NCBI GenBank assembly: GCA_038237925.1
Contig: JBBRYF010000013.1
Coordinates: 1-59,202 of the forward strand
Length of the DNA: 59,202 nucleotides
Origin: AC-32 sp038237925
GTDB taxonomy: Bacteria; Actinomycetota; Thermoleophilia; Gaiellales; Gaiellaceae
Reading direction: 5' to 3'
Position numbers and translations under genes: made by a program. This document shows, in pieces, positions 22,448 to 32,359 of this stretch (within the stretch, counting starts at the first letter, position 1; each line of letters begins with the position of its first letter). Below the pieces are notes generated by a model that did not search any database, had not been told where the DNA came from, and saw nothing but the letters and a program-made list of their open reading frames with translations.

Positions 22448-23028
22448 GAGGAAAGGAGCTGCTTGGTCTGCTCGATCAGCTGCTTCGGCTCGAAGGGCTT
22501 GCCGATGAAGCCCTGCGCCCCGCGCGAGGCGGCCTCGCCGGCCGCGCGCTCGTCGACCTTGCCGCTGAACATGACGACCGGGATCGCCCCCACGCCGTGG
22601 CGCTCGTGCAGGCGGCGCAGCATCTCCCAGCCGTCGACCTGCGGCATCATCACGTCGAGGAGCACGAGGTCGGGCGTCGACTCCTCGAGCACTCGCAGCC
22701 CCTCTTCGGCGTTGCCGGCCTCGCGGACGGTGTAGCCCTCGACCTCGAGGTTGACGCGCACGTACTCGCGCACCCGCTCGTCGTCGTCGATGATGAGGAC
22801 GAGCGGGCCACCGCCTCCACCTGGGCCGGAGTTCTCGAGGAACGCGTCGAGGTCGCCGCGCCGGTAACGGCGGTGTCGCCCGGGCGTGTAGAAGGCGCGG
22901 ACGCGGCCGTTGTCCGACCATTTGCGGATCGTGCTCTGCGCGACTCCGAGGTAGCGCGCGGCTTGTCCGAGCGTGAGCCAGTCAGGCTCGACCGCAGGCG
23001 CCTCGTGGCTCGTGCTCTGGCGTGCCAT
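22444..23028 (-). CDS. Excisionase-type HTH - receiver response regulator
   Basis: A 194-residue regulator with an unusual order: an excisionase/MerR-type HTH first (about 16-65, LTLGQAARYLGVAQSTIRKWSDNGRV), a glycine linker, then a receiver domain (about 75-190). The receiver has IIDDDERV, Asp near 118 in LVLLDVMMPQVDG and Lys in GFIGKPF. Phosphorylation might control DNA binding through the linker. No kinase gene is adjacent. ATG at 23028 opens directly before the HTH. A CTGA overlap couples it to the PAP2 gene. Confidence 0.88.
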   Translation of the reverse strand: MARQSTSHEAPAVEPDWLTLGQAARYLGVAQSTIRKWSDNGRVRAFYTPGRHRRYRRGDLDAFLENSGPGGGGGPLVLIIDDDERVREYVRVNLEVEGYTVREAGNAEEGLRVLEESTPDLVLLDVMMPQVDGWEMLRRLHERHGVGAIPVVMFSGKVDERAAGEAASRGAQGFIGKPFEPKQLIEQTKQLLSS

Positions 23029-23073
23029 GCGGCGGCGAATCTACCCAAAGCTTTCGGTTCTTAGACACGCGCG

Positions 23074-23277
23074 TCAGGGTGCGGTGACGGTCACGGTCGC
23101 CGACTCCGGTGTGAGCGTGAATGTGCGGTCGTTCGTCACCGTGGACGCAGGACGCGGATTGTCCTGGAGCGCCTGGCCGAACGCGATGCCGACGGCGAAG
23201 ACGAGCGCGAGCGCGAACGCCCAGACGACACGCCGGAGGGTCGAGCTCTTCCGTCGCCTGCGGTCGAGCGAGCTCAC
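23074..23277 (-). CDS. Small membrane-anchored protein (67 residues)
   Basis: A 67-residue protein: a basic N terminus (LDRRRRKSSTLRR), one membrane helix (about 17-36) and a Thr/Val-rich outer tail of about 30 residues. No family recognised. GTG at 23277 overlaps the upstream gene's stop as GTGA, so it is part of the operon running from mfd and eno. Confidence 0.65.
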   Translation of the reverse strand: MSSLDRRRRKSSTLRRVVWAFALALVFAVGIAFGQALQDNPRPASTVTNDRTFTLTPESATVTVTAP

Positions 23278-23588
23278 GGGGTGTAGTCGACGGCGCCGCG
23301 GGAGTAGAGGTAGAACGCGGCATCCTGGACGGTGGTCGTGCGGGCCGGCCAGCCTGGGGCGGGCGCGGCCTCGATCAGCGTCTCCTGCACCCAGCGGTCG
23401 GAGTCGCGATATGCGGCGGCGAGCTCGCCGAGCGTGAACGTCTGCCCGACGCGCCGGCGGAGCTGATCGAGGATCAGGTCGACCTCGGCGAGCAGCCGCT
23501 CGTAGAGCGTGCGGTCAGTCGCGGCCGCCTGCAGCCGGCGGTTGCCCTCCTCCCACTCGCGGCGGGTCGTCTCGAGCGCACTCACCAT
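23274..23588 (-). CDS. Hypothetical helical protein (104 residues) in the eno-ftsB operon
   Basis: A 104-residue soluble protein with a helical N-terminal half (TRREWEEGNRRLQAA, LYERLLAEVDLILDQLRRR) and a mixed C-terminal half (FTLGELAAAYRDSDRWVQE). No catalytic motif is visible. It follows DUF501 by 11 bases and overlaps the 67-residue gene. Conserved position behind ftsB-DUF501 suggests an ordinary housekeeping passenger, but function is unknown. Confidence 0.7.
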   Translation of the reverse strand: MVSALETTRREWEEGNRRLQAAATDRTLYERLLAEVDLILDQLRRRVGQTFTLGELAAAYRDSDRWVQETLIEAAPAPGWPARTTTVQDAAFYLYSRGAVDYTP

Positions 23589-23599
23589 TGCGCTCGATG

Positions 23600-24055
23600 C
23601 TAGTCGGAGCAGCAGCGCGAGGGCCAGAGCGGCTCCACCTCGGCGAGGATCCGCTCGCCGAGCTCGTAGCCGGGTCGCGCGAGCGCGAAGGCCGCGTGTG
23701 CGTGCAGGCACTTCAGGCCGCCGGTCCGGGTTTGGCCGCCGATCCCGCCCGCGAGCTCGGGCCGGAGCCGGCGCTGCTCTTCGTGGCCCTGCTCGACGCT
23801 CTCGCGAAGCGACTCGTCCTCGCGAACCAGGCGCCCCCAGCGCTCGACGCCGCCGACGGCCTCGAGCCGCGCGATCGCGGCGACGAGATGGCGGCACGTG
23901 AGCCAGTAGGTCGTCGGGAACGGCTCTCCCGACTCGTCGAGCGGCGCCTGCTCCGTTACCGCGGGGCGGCCGAACGGGCAGCGCACGACGACGCGCCTGA
24001 ACGCCCGAGGAGGCCGTCCGAGCTGGCGCTCCACGATCGCGCGGTCATCGTCCAC
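23600..24055 (-). CDS. DUF501 family protein
   Basis: A 151-residue DUF501 protein with the typical VERQLGRPPRAFRRVVVRCPFGRPAV start and PFPTTYWLTCRHLVAAIARLE centre. Several cysteines (near 26, 53, 116 and 148) may bind metal. In many actinobacteria DUF501 follows ftsB between eno and ppx, as here. The role is unknown. ATG at 24055 overlaps the ftsB end by 11 bases. Confidence 0.9.
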   Translation of the reverse strand: MDDDRAIVERQLGRPPRAFRRVVVRCPFGRPAVTEQAPLDESGEPFPTTYWLTCRHLVAAIARLEAVGGVERWGRLVREDESLRESVEQGHEEQRRLRPELAGGIGGQTRTGGLKCLHAHAAFALARPGYELGERILAEVEPLWPSRCCSD

Positions 24056-24380
24056 CGTGGTCGATCGTAGCCCGGCCGTGGACCCAGGCCGAGATGCCCT
24101 TGACGATGAAGAGCTTCTCGCCTGGGCGAACGAGCCCGAGCCGGCGAGCCTCCTGGGTCAGCGCCTCCCCCGTTTTCGATTCGGCGAGCCGGTGCTGGAG
24201 AGCGCGACGGTCAGCCTTGAGCGTGCGCACCTCCGCCGCGCGCCTCGCCAGGTCGCGCTTCGTCTGGAGGTAGCTGTGCAGCGGGCGGGCGTACAGCAGC
24301 CCAATCAGAACGATCGCGCCGACCGCGACCCAGCGCATGACGTAGCGGGAGCGAGGAGGCTTGCGGGAGCGAGAGGCCAC
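24045..24380 (-). CDS. ftsB: FtsB/DivIC-family septum formation initiator
   Basis: A 111-residue bitopic division protein: short basic cytosolic N terminus, one membrane helix (about 16-34), a coiled coil (about 38-72, KRDLARRAAEVRTLKADRRALQHRLAE shortened here) and the conserved extracytoplasmic EARRLGLVRPGEK motif. FtsB acts with FtsL and FtsQ at the divisome. It lies downstream of pyk and overlaps DUF501, the order seen in other actinobacteria apart from the pyk insertion. Confidence 0.9.
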   Translation of the reverse strand: MASRSRKPPRSRYVMRWVAVGAIVLIGLLYARPLHSYLQTKRDLARRAAEVRTLKADRRALQHRLAESKTGEALTQEARRLGLVRPGEKLFIVKGISAWVHGRATIDHGGR

Positions 24381-24420
24381 GAGCAGCGCGTTTCGGCGCC
24401 GTAGGCCCGAGCCCTGCTAG

Positions 24421-25833
24421 CTAGATGACGTCGACCTTGATCAGGTCGGTCGTGCCGGGGAGGTTCACCGCGGTGCCGGCGGTGATGACGACGCGGTCGC
24501 CCCCCGCGACGAGCCCGCTCTCACGCGCCGCCGAGCACGACGCCGAGAGCAGGGCATCGACGTCGTCGAACTGAGGGATCAGGAGCGGCGTAACGCCCCA
24601 CTCCAAAGCCATCTGCCGCAGGGCGTAGTCGTGGTGCGTTAGCGCGATGATCGGCCGCCGCGGTCGCAGGCGCGCCACGACGGAGGCCGTCCGCCCGGTG
24701 TAGGTCGGGACGAGGATCGCCTTCGCGCGCAGCGCCTCCGCGAGGTCGCAAGCCGCGTTCGACATCGCCTGGCCGACCGTCGGCTCGTCGCCGACCTCCG
24801 GCAGCTGGTGCCGGTAGCCGAGGCTCGGCTCGACCGCGCGGGCGAGCCGGTCCATGTACGCGAGCGACTCGACGGGGAACTCGCCGACCGCCGTCTCGCC
24901 CGAGAGCATCAGCGCGGAGCTGCCGTCGAGCACGGCATTGGCGACGTCACTCGCCTCGGCACGCGTCGGCTCGGCCTGGTGCACCATCGACTCGAGCATC
25001 TGGGTCGCGGTGATCACCGGCTTCCCGAGCTCGAGCGCCGCGATGATGATCCGCTTCTGGAGCAGCGGCACGAGTGCGACGCCGATCTCGACGCCGAGGT
25101 CGCCGCGGGCAACCATCACCGCGTCGGTCTCGGCCAGGATGTCGTCGAGCGCGTCTACCGCCTCAGCCTTCTCGATCTTCGCGATCACGTGCGCATGGGA
25201 GCCCGCCTGCTCGACCAGCGCCTTCAAGTCGCGCACGTCGGCCGCCGAGCGCACGAACGAGAGCGCGATGAAGTCGGCGTTCAGCTCGAGCGCGAGCTCC
25301 AGGTCGTCCATGTCCTTGCGCGTCAGCGACGGGATCGGGATCGGGACGCCGGGCAGGTTGACGCCCTTGTGGGAGGTGACGACGCCACCCTCGACCACTG
25401 CGCAGGTCGCGCGGCCGGACTCGACGGAGTCGACGCGCAGCCGTACGAGCCCGTCGTCGATCAGCACTTCGTGGCCCGGCTGCAGCACCTCGCTGATCAC
25501 AGCCGGCCTGACCGGCAGCTCGCCGTCGGTCGACCCCTCGGCGGACGCGACCACGATCGTGTCGCCGCGCCGCAGGGTCACCGGCTCCTCGAGGTCGCCG
25601 ATGCGCAGCGTCGGGCCCTGGAGGTCAGCGATCAGCGCGATCGGCCGGCCTAGCTCCCGCTCGGTCTCCCGCACGAGCCGCGCCCGCTCGCGGTACTCGT
25701 CGTGGGTGCCGTGCGAGAGGTTGAGCCGCGCGCCGTCCATGCCGGCGTGCGCGAGCTGGGTCAGCGTCTCGGGAGTCGAGGACGCAGGCCCGATGGTCAC
25801 GACGATCTTGGTGCGGCGGGGCGGTTCCGGCAC
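24421..25833 (-). CDS. pyk: Pyruvate kinase
   Basis: A 470-residue pyruvate kinase, converting phosphoenolpyruvate and ADP to pyruvate and ATP. The N-terminal barrel begins TKIVVTIGPAS, with ARLNLSHGT near residue 36-44, the B domain (about 70-165), metal-binding VIAKIEKAEAVDALDDI and MVARGDLGVEI near 225-260, and ATQMLESM. The C-terminal allosteric domain is complete (about 340-470). GTG at 25833 is followed at once by the conserved start. It lies 25 bases after eno, so PEP formation and use are adjacent, and is inserted between eno and ftsB, which are neighbours in many relatives. Confidence 0.96.
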   Translation of the reverse strand: MPEPPRRTKIVVTIGPASSTPETLTQLAHAGMDGARLNLSHGTHDEYRERARLVRETERELGRPIALIADLQGPTLRIGDLEEPVTLRRGDTIVVASAEGSTDGELPVRPAVISEVLQPGHEVLIDDGLVRLRVDSVESGRATCAVVEGGVVTSHKGVNLPGVPIPIPSLTRKDMDDLELALELNADFIALSFVRSAADVRDLKALVEQAGSHAHVIAKIEKAEAVDALDDILAETDAVMVARGDLGVEIGVALVPLLQKRIIIAALELGKPVITATQMLESMVHQAEPTRAEASDVANAVLDGSSALMLSGETAVGEFPVESLAYMDRLARAVEPSLGYRHQLPEVGDEPTVGQAMSNAACDLAEALRAKAILVPTYTGRTASVVARLRPRRPIIALTHHDYALRQMALEWGVTPLLIPQFDDVDALLSASCSAARESGLVAGGDRVVITAGTAVNLPGTTDLIKVDVI

Positions 25834-25858
25834 TACTCCCAGGGTAGCTCGGCAGGGA

Positions 25859-27126
<1,268 letters not shown>

Positions 27127-27130
<4 letters not shown>

Positions 27131-27915
27131 ACGCCTGCCTCCTTGGCCCGGTCGAAGTAGCGGTCCTGCTCGTCCAGCTCGAGCTCGGCCCAGCGCTTGC
27201 CCTCGCCGCCGGCCAGCTCCTCGGCCCGATCGACGCGAGAGACGAAGCGGTCGCTCGCCGCGCGCAGCGCCAGCTCGGGGTCGACGTTCAGTCGCCGCGC
27301 GACGTTGACCGCGGCGAAGAGGACGTCGCCGAGCTCCGCGAACTGCCGTGGGTCGGGCTCAGTCTCAAGCGCAGGCTCCTCGCCGAGCTCGGCCTTCAGC
27401 TCGCGCAGCTCGTCGTCGAGGTCGGCCAGCGCGCCCGCGAGGTCCGGATACTCGAACCCGACCGCGCGCGCCCTGCACTGCACCTTTCGCGCGTACAGCA
27501 ACGAGGGCAACGTGCCCGGCAGGTCGTGGAAGACGCCCTCGCGCTCCTCCTGCTCGCGCTTGATCCGCTCCCAGTTCTCGCGAACGCGGCCGGGGGTTCG
27601 CGCCTCGGCCTCGCCGAAGACGTGCGGGTGCCTGCGCACGAGCTTCTCGTGCACCGACCGCGCGACCGCCTCGAGGTCGCCCGCTCCCTCCTCGTCCAGC
27701 AGCAGCGCGAGGAAGTAGACCTGGAAGAGCAGGTCGCCGAGCTCGTCCAGGAGCTTGGCGGGGTCGTCACCGAGCGCCGCGTCGGCGACCTCGTAGGCCT
27801 CCTCGACGGTGTGCGGCACGATCGTCCGCGCCGTCTGCTCGCGATCCCAGGGGCACTCGCGGCGGAGCCGCTCGGTCAGCTGCTGCAGCTCGAGCAGCGC
27901 CTCGGCGAGCGCCAC
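27127..27915 (-). CDS. mazG: MazG-type nucleoside triphosphate pyrophosphohydrolase
   Basis: A 262-residue all-alpha NTP pyrophosphohydrolase with two MazG repeats. The first (about 5-110) has CPWDREQT and the metal motif TVEEAYEVADA with LLDELGDLLFQV. The second (about 150-235) is weaker but keeps QFAELGDVLFAAVNVA. It hydrolyses aberrant nucleotides to monophosphates. GTG at 27915 begins the leucine-rich first helix. In actinobacteria mazG commonly follows mfd and precedes eno, as here with a foldase gene in between. Confidence 0.93.
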
Positions 27916-27950
27916 GCTACGAGGGATTGGCGGAAGGCAAGCCCTCGGAC

Positions 27951-29081
27951 CTAGCCGGTGGTCGTCGACGCGCCCGTGGTGCTCGCCGGGGTCTTGCACG
28001 GATCCTGGCCCGGAGGCGGGGCGTAACCGGCCGCGTAGCCGATCTTCTTGCAGTACGTCTTCTTGATCCCGGTGAGCCACTTGTCCATCGCCTTCTGCTT
28101 GTTCTGCGACAGGAGCTGCTGCCGGATCGCTTCCTTCACCTGCGAGACCGGCGTCGGCTTGGCGGGCGTACCGGCCTTGACCGGGCCGAGCGCCTCGATC
28201 AGGTGCCAGCCGAACTTGCTGTGCACCGGCTTCGAGACGACGTGCGTCTTGATCGAGAAGGCCGCCTTCTCGAAGGCCGGATCGAGCCCGCGCCCCTTCA
28301 TAACGGTCCCGGCCGGCAGCTTGCCGCCGTTCGCGGCCGACGAGGTGTCGGTCGAGTACTTCTTCGCGAGCCGCGCGAACTTGCCCGGGTTCGCCTGCAG
28401 CTGCGTGTAGATGCTGTCGGCGAGCTTCTTCGTCTTGACGAGGATGTGGCGCACGTCGCGGCTCTCGGGCTGCGCCGGCGTCTCGTACTGCTTCTTGTTC
28501 TTGTCGTAATAGGCCTTGACGTCGCTGTCCGAGACCTTGACGTCCTTCGTGACCTCGTTGAAGACCTTCTCGCGCAGCAGCTGAAGCTTGATCCCGGAGC
28601 GGACCTCCTTGTCGGTGAAGCCCTGCTGCTTGAGCGCTGCCTGGTAGCGCTTGTCCATCTGCGCCTGCGTCGCCGGCTTCTGGCCCGTCGGGTTGCCGTA
28701 GTACTGCTTCTTGATCTGCTGGAGCCGCGCCTCGATGTCCTTGTCGGACACCGAGACCTTCAGCCTGTCGGCCTCCTGCTGGTACTCGCTGCTCTGGATC
28801 AGGAACTGCGTCGCGTTCGTCTTCAGAGTGGCGACCGCGACCGAGCCCGGAGCCGGGAACTTGCGCTTCGTGGCCGCGAAGTTCCGGCGCGTCTGCTCGA
28901 TCAGCGCATCCCAGTCGGACTTCGCGATTGCCTTGTTGCCCACGACCGCGACCGCGCTGCTCGGCACCTTGCCTGGGCCGCTGCTGCCGCAGGCCGCGAC
29001 GAGGACAGCAATCGCCGCACAAACGAGAATCAGAGGAAGTCGTCTCATGGAAAACGCACCAGCAGCAGGGGTTTTGCTCAT
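27951..29081 (-). CDS. SurA/PrsA-like peptidyl-prolyl isomerase lipoprotein
   Basis: A 376-residue extracytoplasmic foldase. A signal sequence ends in the lipobox LVAACGSS (Cys near 31), a SurA_N-like helical region covers about 40-190, and a parvulin rotamase domain (about 208-310) has ESRDVRHILVKTKK and GWHLIEALGPV. The tail is Thr/Ser-rich. It would assist folding of secreted proteins at the membrane. ATG at 29081 overlaps the mfd stop as ATGA; the ATG eleven codons later is an alternative. TATACT about 12-20 bases upstream could give an internal promoter. Confidence 0.9.
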   Translation of the reverse strand: MSKTPAAGAFSMRRLPLILVCAAIAVLVAACGSSGPGKVPSSAVAVVGNKAIAKSDWDALIEQTRRNFAATKRKFPAPGSVAVATLKTNATQFLIQSSEYQQEADRLKVSVSDKDIEARLQQIKKQYYGNPTGQKPATQAQMDKRYQAALKQQGFTDKEVRSGIKLQLLREKVFNEVTKDVKVSDSDVKAYYDKNKKQYETPAQPESRDVRHILVKTKKLADSIYTQLQANPGKFARLAKKYSTDTSSAANGGKLPAGTVMKGRGLDPAFEKAAFSIKTHVVSKPVHSKFGWHLIEALGPVKAGTPAKPTPVSQVKEAIRQQLLSQNKQKAMDKWLTGIKKTYCKKIGYAAGYAPPPGQDPCKTPASTTGASTTTG

Positions 29082-32000
29082 GCCGCCCGGCGCGCGTCGA
29101 GTATAGCATCGACCAGCCGAACCCCTGCCGAAAATTCATCCGAGCGCAACGAAACCTCGCGGCGATCGCTCGTGTAGACCGCGGTATCGAGCTCGCCGCG
29201 GAGCGCCCGCAGCTCGCTCGAGCCCAGCTCGAGCGGCCCGACGGTCGCCTTGCCGCCGCGGAAAACGAGGTAGTCGGCGCCGGCCTGGGCGAGCTTGAGC
29301 TTCGCTTCCTGGATCTCGAAGAGGTGCTCGACCGGCTCGGGGAGCGGCCCGTACCGGTCCTCGGTCGCGGCCTGCAGCTCGCGCAGCTCGTCCTCGGTCT
29401 CGGTCAGGGCCAGGCGGCGGTGGAGGTCGATCTTCAGCGCTTCCGCCTCGATGTACGGCGCGGGCACGTAGGCGTCGACGGCGGCCTCGACGCGCACCGG
29501 CCGGGTCGCCGGCCGCCGCTCCCCCGAGAGCTCCGCGACGGCTTCGGCCAGCATCTCGACGTACAGCTCGAACCCGAGCGCGGCCACGTGACCCGACTGC
29601 TCGGCCCCGAGCAGGTCGCCGGCGCCGCGGATCTCGAGGTCGCGCATCGCGATCGCGAAGCCCGCGCCGAGCTCGGTGTGGTCGGCGAGGGTGGACAGCC
29701 GCGCCCGAGCCTCCGGCGTCAGCTCGCGCGAGTCGGGATAGAGCAGGTACGCGTGGGCGAGGACGTCCGAGCGGCCCACGCGGCCGCGGATCTGGTAGAG
29801 CTGGGCGAGCCCGAGCGCGTCCGCGCGCTCGACGATCAGCGTGTTCGCCTGCGGGATGTCGAGGCCGGACTCGATGATCGTCGTCGAGACGAGCACGTCG
29901 GCATCTCCGCGCAGGAAGGCGTGCATCTTCTCCTCCAGCTCGCGCTCGCGCATCTGGCCGTGGGCGACCTGGAGCCGCAGGCCGGGCGCCAGCTGCTGGA
30001 TCTTCTCCGCCGCCTCCTCGATCGACTCGACGCGGTTGTGCAGGTAGAAGCTCTGGCCCCCGCGCGCGTGCTCGCGCTCCAGCGCGGTCATGACCAGCTC
30101 CTCGTCGTACTCGCCCACGTACGTGCGGATCGGTCGCCTGCCCTCCGGCGGCGTCTCGATTACGGAGATGTCGCGGAGGCCCGAGAGCGACATGTGCAGC
30201 GTCCGCGGGATCGGCGTCGCGCTCAGCGAGAGGACGTCGACCTCCAGGCGCAGCGCGCGCAGCAGCTCCTTCTGGGCGACGCCGAAGCGCTGCTCCTCGT
30301 CGACGACGACGAGGCCGAGCTCCTTCGGGATCACGTCGCGGCTGAGCACGCGGTGGGTCCCGATCAGCACGTCGACCTTGCCCGCGGCGAAGTCGGCGAC
30401 GACCTGCTTCTGCTCCTTGGGGCTGCGGAAGCGCGAGATCATCTCGACCCGCACCGGGAAGTCGCGATAGCGCTCGCGGAAGGTGTTCCAGTGCTGCTCG
30501 GCCAGAACGGTCGTCGGAACGAGCATCAGCGTCTGCTTCCCGTTGACCGCGACCGCGAAGGCCGCGCGCACAGCGACCTCGGTCTTGCCGAAGCCGACAT
30601 CGCCGCAGACGAGGCGGTCCATCGGGCGCGGCGCCTCGAGGTCCTCCTTCACGGCCTCGATCGCCGAACGCTGGTCCTCGGTCTCGCGGTACGGGAACTC
30701 GGCCTCCAGCCGCTCGAACCATTCGTTCTCGAGCTCGTACGCGACCCCGGGTGCCTGCTGGCGGCGGGCGTAGAGCGCGAGCAGCTCGCCCGCGAGCTCA
30801 CGCAGGCTCGTGCGCGCGCGACTCTTCAGGTTCTGCCACGCCTTGCCGCCGAGCTTGCTGAGCGCGGGAGCGCTCGCGTCGGCGCCGATGTACTTCGAGA
30901 CCTTGCCGATCTGCTCGTGCGGCACGTAGAGCCGGTCGTCGCCGCGGAAGCCGAGGAAGAGGTAGTCACGGGTGACCTGCGCGACGGTCTTCGTCTCGAA
31001 GCCGAGCAGCTTGCCGATGCCGTGGTCCTCGTGGACGACGAAATCGCCCGTGCGCAGGTCGGCGAAGCTCTGGAGCGCGCGGCCCGCAGGCGCCGCGCGG
31101 GTGCGCGTCCGCTTGCGGAAGACCTGCGTGTCGGGCAGCAGCACGAGGCCGAGGTCGCGCCAGACGAAGCCGCGCCGGGCGGGTGAGACGGCGAACAGGA
31201 GCTCCGGCTCCTCCGGGAGCGGGTCGCCGGGCTCGAGCATCCGCGCCTCGATGCGCCGAAGCAGGTTCGCCGTCCGCAGCGCCTCCCCGCGGTGCGGGAA
31301 GGAGACGACGACGCGGTTGCCCCCCCGCACGAAGCCGGCGAGCTCGTTCTCGGCCTCGGCGAGGCCGCGCGCCGCTACCGCCGGGCGTTGCGCCTCGAAC
31401 GCGAACGGCTGGCCGCGCGGGAACGGATCGAGCTGCGCGGCGCCCTTGAGCGAGAGCTCGACTCCGAACTCCTCGCTCCACGCCTGCCGCACGTCCTCGG
31501 GCTGCCAGACGAGATCCGGCGGCCCGTCGAGCGGCGGCACCAGGTCGCGAGGGACCGGCGGCGGCCCGTCGTCGTCGGGAAGCGTCGTCTCGCGCAGGTC
31601 GAGCCGGCGCTCGGCCGCGGGGTAGACGACGGCGCGGTCGACATCGTGGAGCGCGCGCTGCGTGAACGCCGAGAAGGCGCGCACAGCTTCGATCTCGTCG
31701 CCGAAGAGCTCGACTCGCAGCGGCTCGCGGCCGGTCGTCGGGAAGACGTCGATCAGGCCGCCGCGGACGGCGAACTCGCCGCGCTCCTGGACGCGGTCGA
31801 CGCGCTCGTAGCCGGCGAGCGCCAGGCGCTCGGCGAGCGGCTCGAGCCCCGGCGAGGAGCCGGCCGCGAGCTCGATCGGCTCCGGCCGGGCCTGGCGCGG
31901 GGGAAGCGGCTCGGCGAGCGCCGCCGCGGAGGCGCACACGAGCCCACCGGCGGCGAGCACGTCCAGCGCGCGGGCGCGCTCGCCGACCAGATGCGGGGGC

Positions 32001-32296
32001 GGCTCGAGGCCCGAGCCCCAGCGCACGCCGCGGCTCGGCAGGAGCGCGACCCGCTCGTCGCCGAGGAACCAGCGCGCGCCCTCGGCCGCGTCGCGCGCGT
32101 CCGCGTCCTCGGGCAGCACGCAGACCAGCGCGCGGCCGAGATGCTCGTGGAGAGCGGCGAGCAGCAGCGGCAGCGCCGACTCGGAGACGCGCGCGGCGGC
32201 GGGCAGCGCGTCGGCGTACGTGGCCAGACGCTCGTCCGCGAGCAGCTGCTCGACGAGCGGGTGGAGCACGGGTCGTGTCGTCTCGCGCAGGTCCAT
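29078..32296 (-). CDS. mfd: Transcription-repair coupling factor Mfd
   Basis: A 1072-residue superfamily 2 translocase that removes stalled RNA polymerase and recruits UvrA. The UvrB-like N-terminal part covers about 1-350. The RNA polymerase interaction domain is near 410-475 (FADLRTGDFVVHEDHGIGKL). The motor domains follow, with Walker A GDVGFGKTE near 565, DEEQ near 668, and SATPIPRTL. The C-terminal TRCF domain is from about 920. Motif VI region YQIRGRVGRS is intact. ATG at 32296. It heads the mfd-foldase-mazG-eno-pyk-ftsB operon, linked by short gaps and ATGA overlaps. Confidence 0.97.
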   Translation of the reverse strand: MDLRETTRPVLHPLVEQLLADERLATYADALPAAARVSESALPLLLAALHEHLGRALVCVLPEDADARDAAEGARWFLGDERVALLPSRGVRWGSGLEPPPHLVGERARALDVLAAGGLVCASAAALAEPLPPRQARPEPIELAAGSSPGLEPLAERLALAGYERVDRVQERGEFAVRGGLIDVFPTTGREPLRVELFGDEIEAVRAFSAFTQRALHDVDRAVVYPAAERRLDLRETTLPDDDGPPPVPRDLVPPLDGPPDLVWQPEDVRQAWSEEFGVELSLKGAAQLDPFPRGQPFAFEAQRPAVAARGLAEAENELAGFVRGGNRVVVSFPHRGEALRTANLLRRIEARMLEPGDPLPEEPELLFAVSPARRGFVWRDLGLVLLPDTQVFRKRTRTRAAPAGRALQSFADLRTGDFVVHEDHGIGKLLGFETKTVAQVTRDYLFLGFRGDDRLYVPHEQIGKVSKYIGADASAPALSKLGGKAWQNLKSRARTSLRELAGELLALYARRQQAPGVAYELENEWFERLEAEFPYRETEDQRSAIEAVKEDLEAPRPMDRLVCGDVGFGKTEVAVRAAFAVAVNGKQTLMLVPTTVLAEQHWNTFRERYRDFPVRVEMISRFRSPKEQKQVVADFAAGKVDVLIGTHRVLSRDVIPKELGLVVVDEEQRFGVAQKELLRALRLEVDVLSLSATPIPRTLHMSLSGLRDISVIETPPEGRRPIRTYVGEYDEELVMTALEREHARGGQSFYLHNRVESIEEAAEKIQQLAPGLRLQVAHGQMRERELEEKMHAFLRGDADVLVSTTIIESGLDIPQANTLIVERADALGLAQLYQIRGRVGRSDVLAHAYLLYPDSRELTPEARARLSTLADHTELGAGFAIAMRDLEIRGAGDLLGAEQSGHVAALGFELYVEMLAEAVAELSGERRPATRPVRVEAAVDAYVPAPYIEAEALKIDLHRRLALTETEDELRELQAATEDRYGPLPEPVEHLFEIQEAKLKLAQAGADYLVFRGGKATVGPLELGSSELRALRGELDTAVYTSDRREVSLRSDEFSAGVRLVDAILDARRAA

Positions 32297-32306
32297 GACG
32301 AAAGAC

Positions 32307-32335
32307 GGAACCGGCGGTTCCGCACGTCCATCGTA
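32307..32335 (-). promoter_or_regulatory. Putative mfd promoter with a palindrome
   Basis: TACGAT (32335-32330) is a -10 candidate. GGAACCGGCGGTTCC (32321-32307) is a palindrome with 6-bp arms at the expected transcription start, a possible operator or 5' hairpin. Its GAAC-N5-GTTC spacing differs from the N4 of LexA boxes. Confidence 0.4.
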
Positions 32336-32359
32336 GCCCGTGGTGCATCATGGCCCCGC

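Noticed and set aside
28928..31186. A 752-residue open frame antisense to mfd, and similar long plus-strand frames at 4863-6215, 37672-39966 and 55108-56943
   Set aside because: They are antisense shadows of clear genes (mfd, corC, the cyclase-ATPase, clpB). Their residues are mainly Arg, Ala, Asp, Leu and Glu without domain motifs, as expected from high GC at third positions.
32307..32321. Possible LexA box before mfd
   Set aside because: The half sites GAAC and GTTC are five bases apart rather than four, and the flanks do not match. Kept only as an unassigned palindrome.
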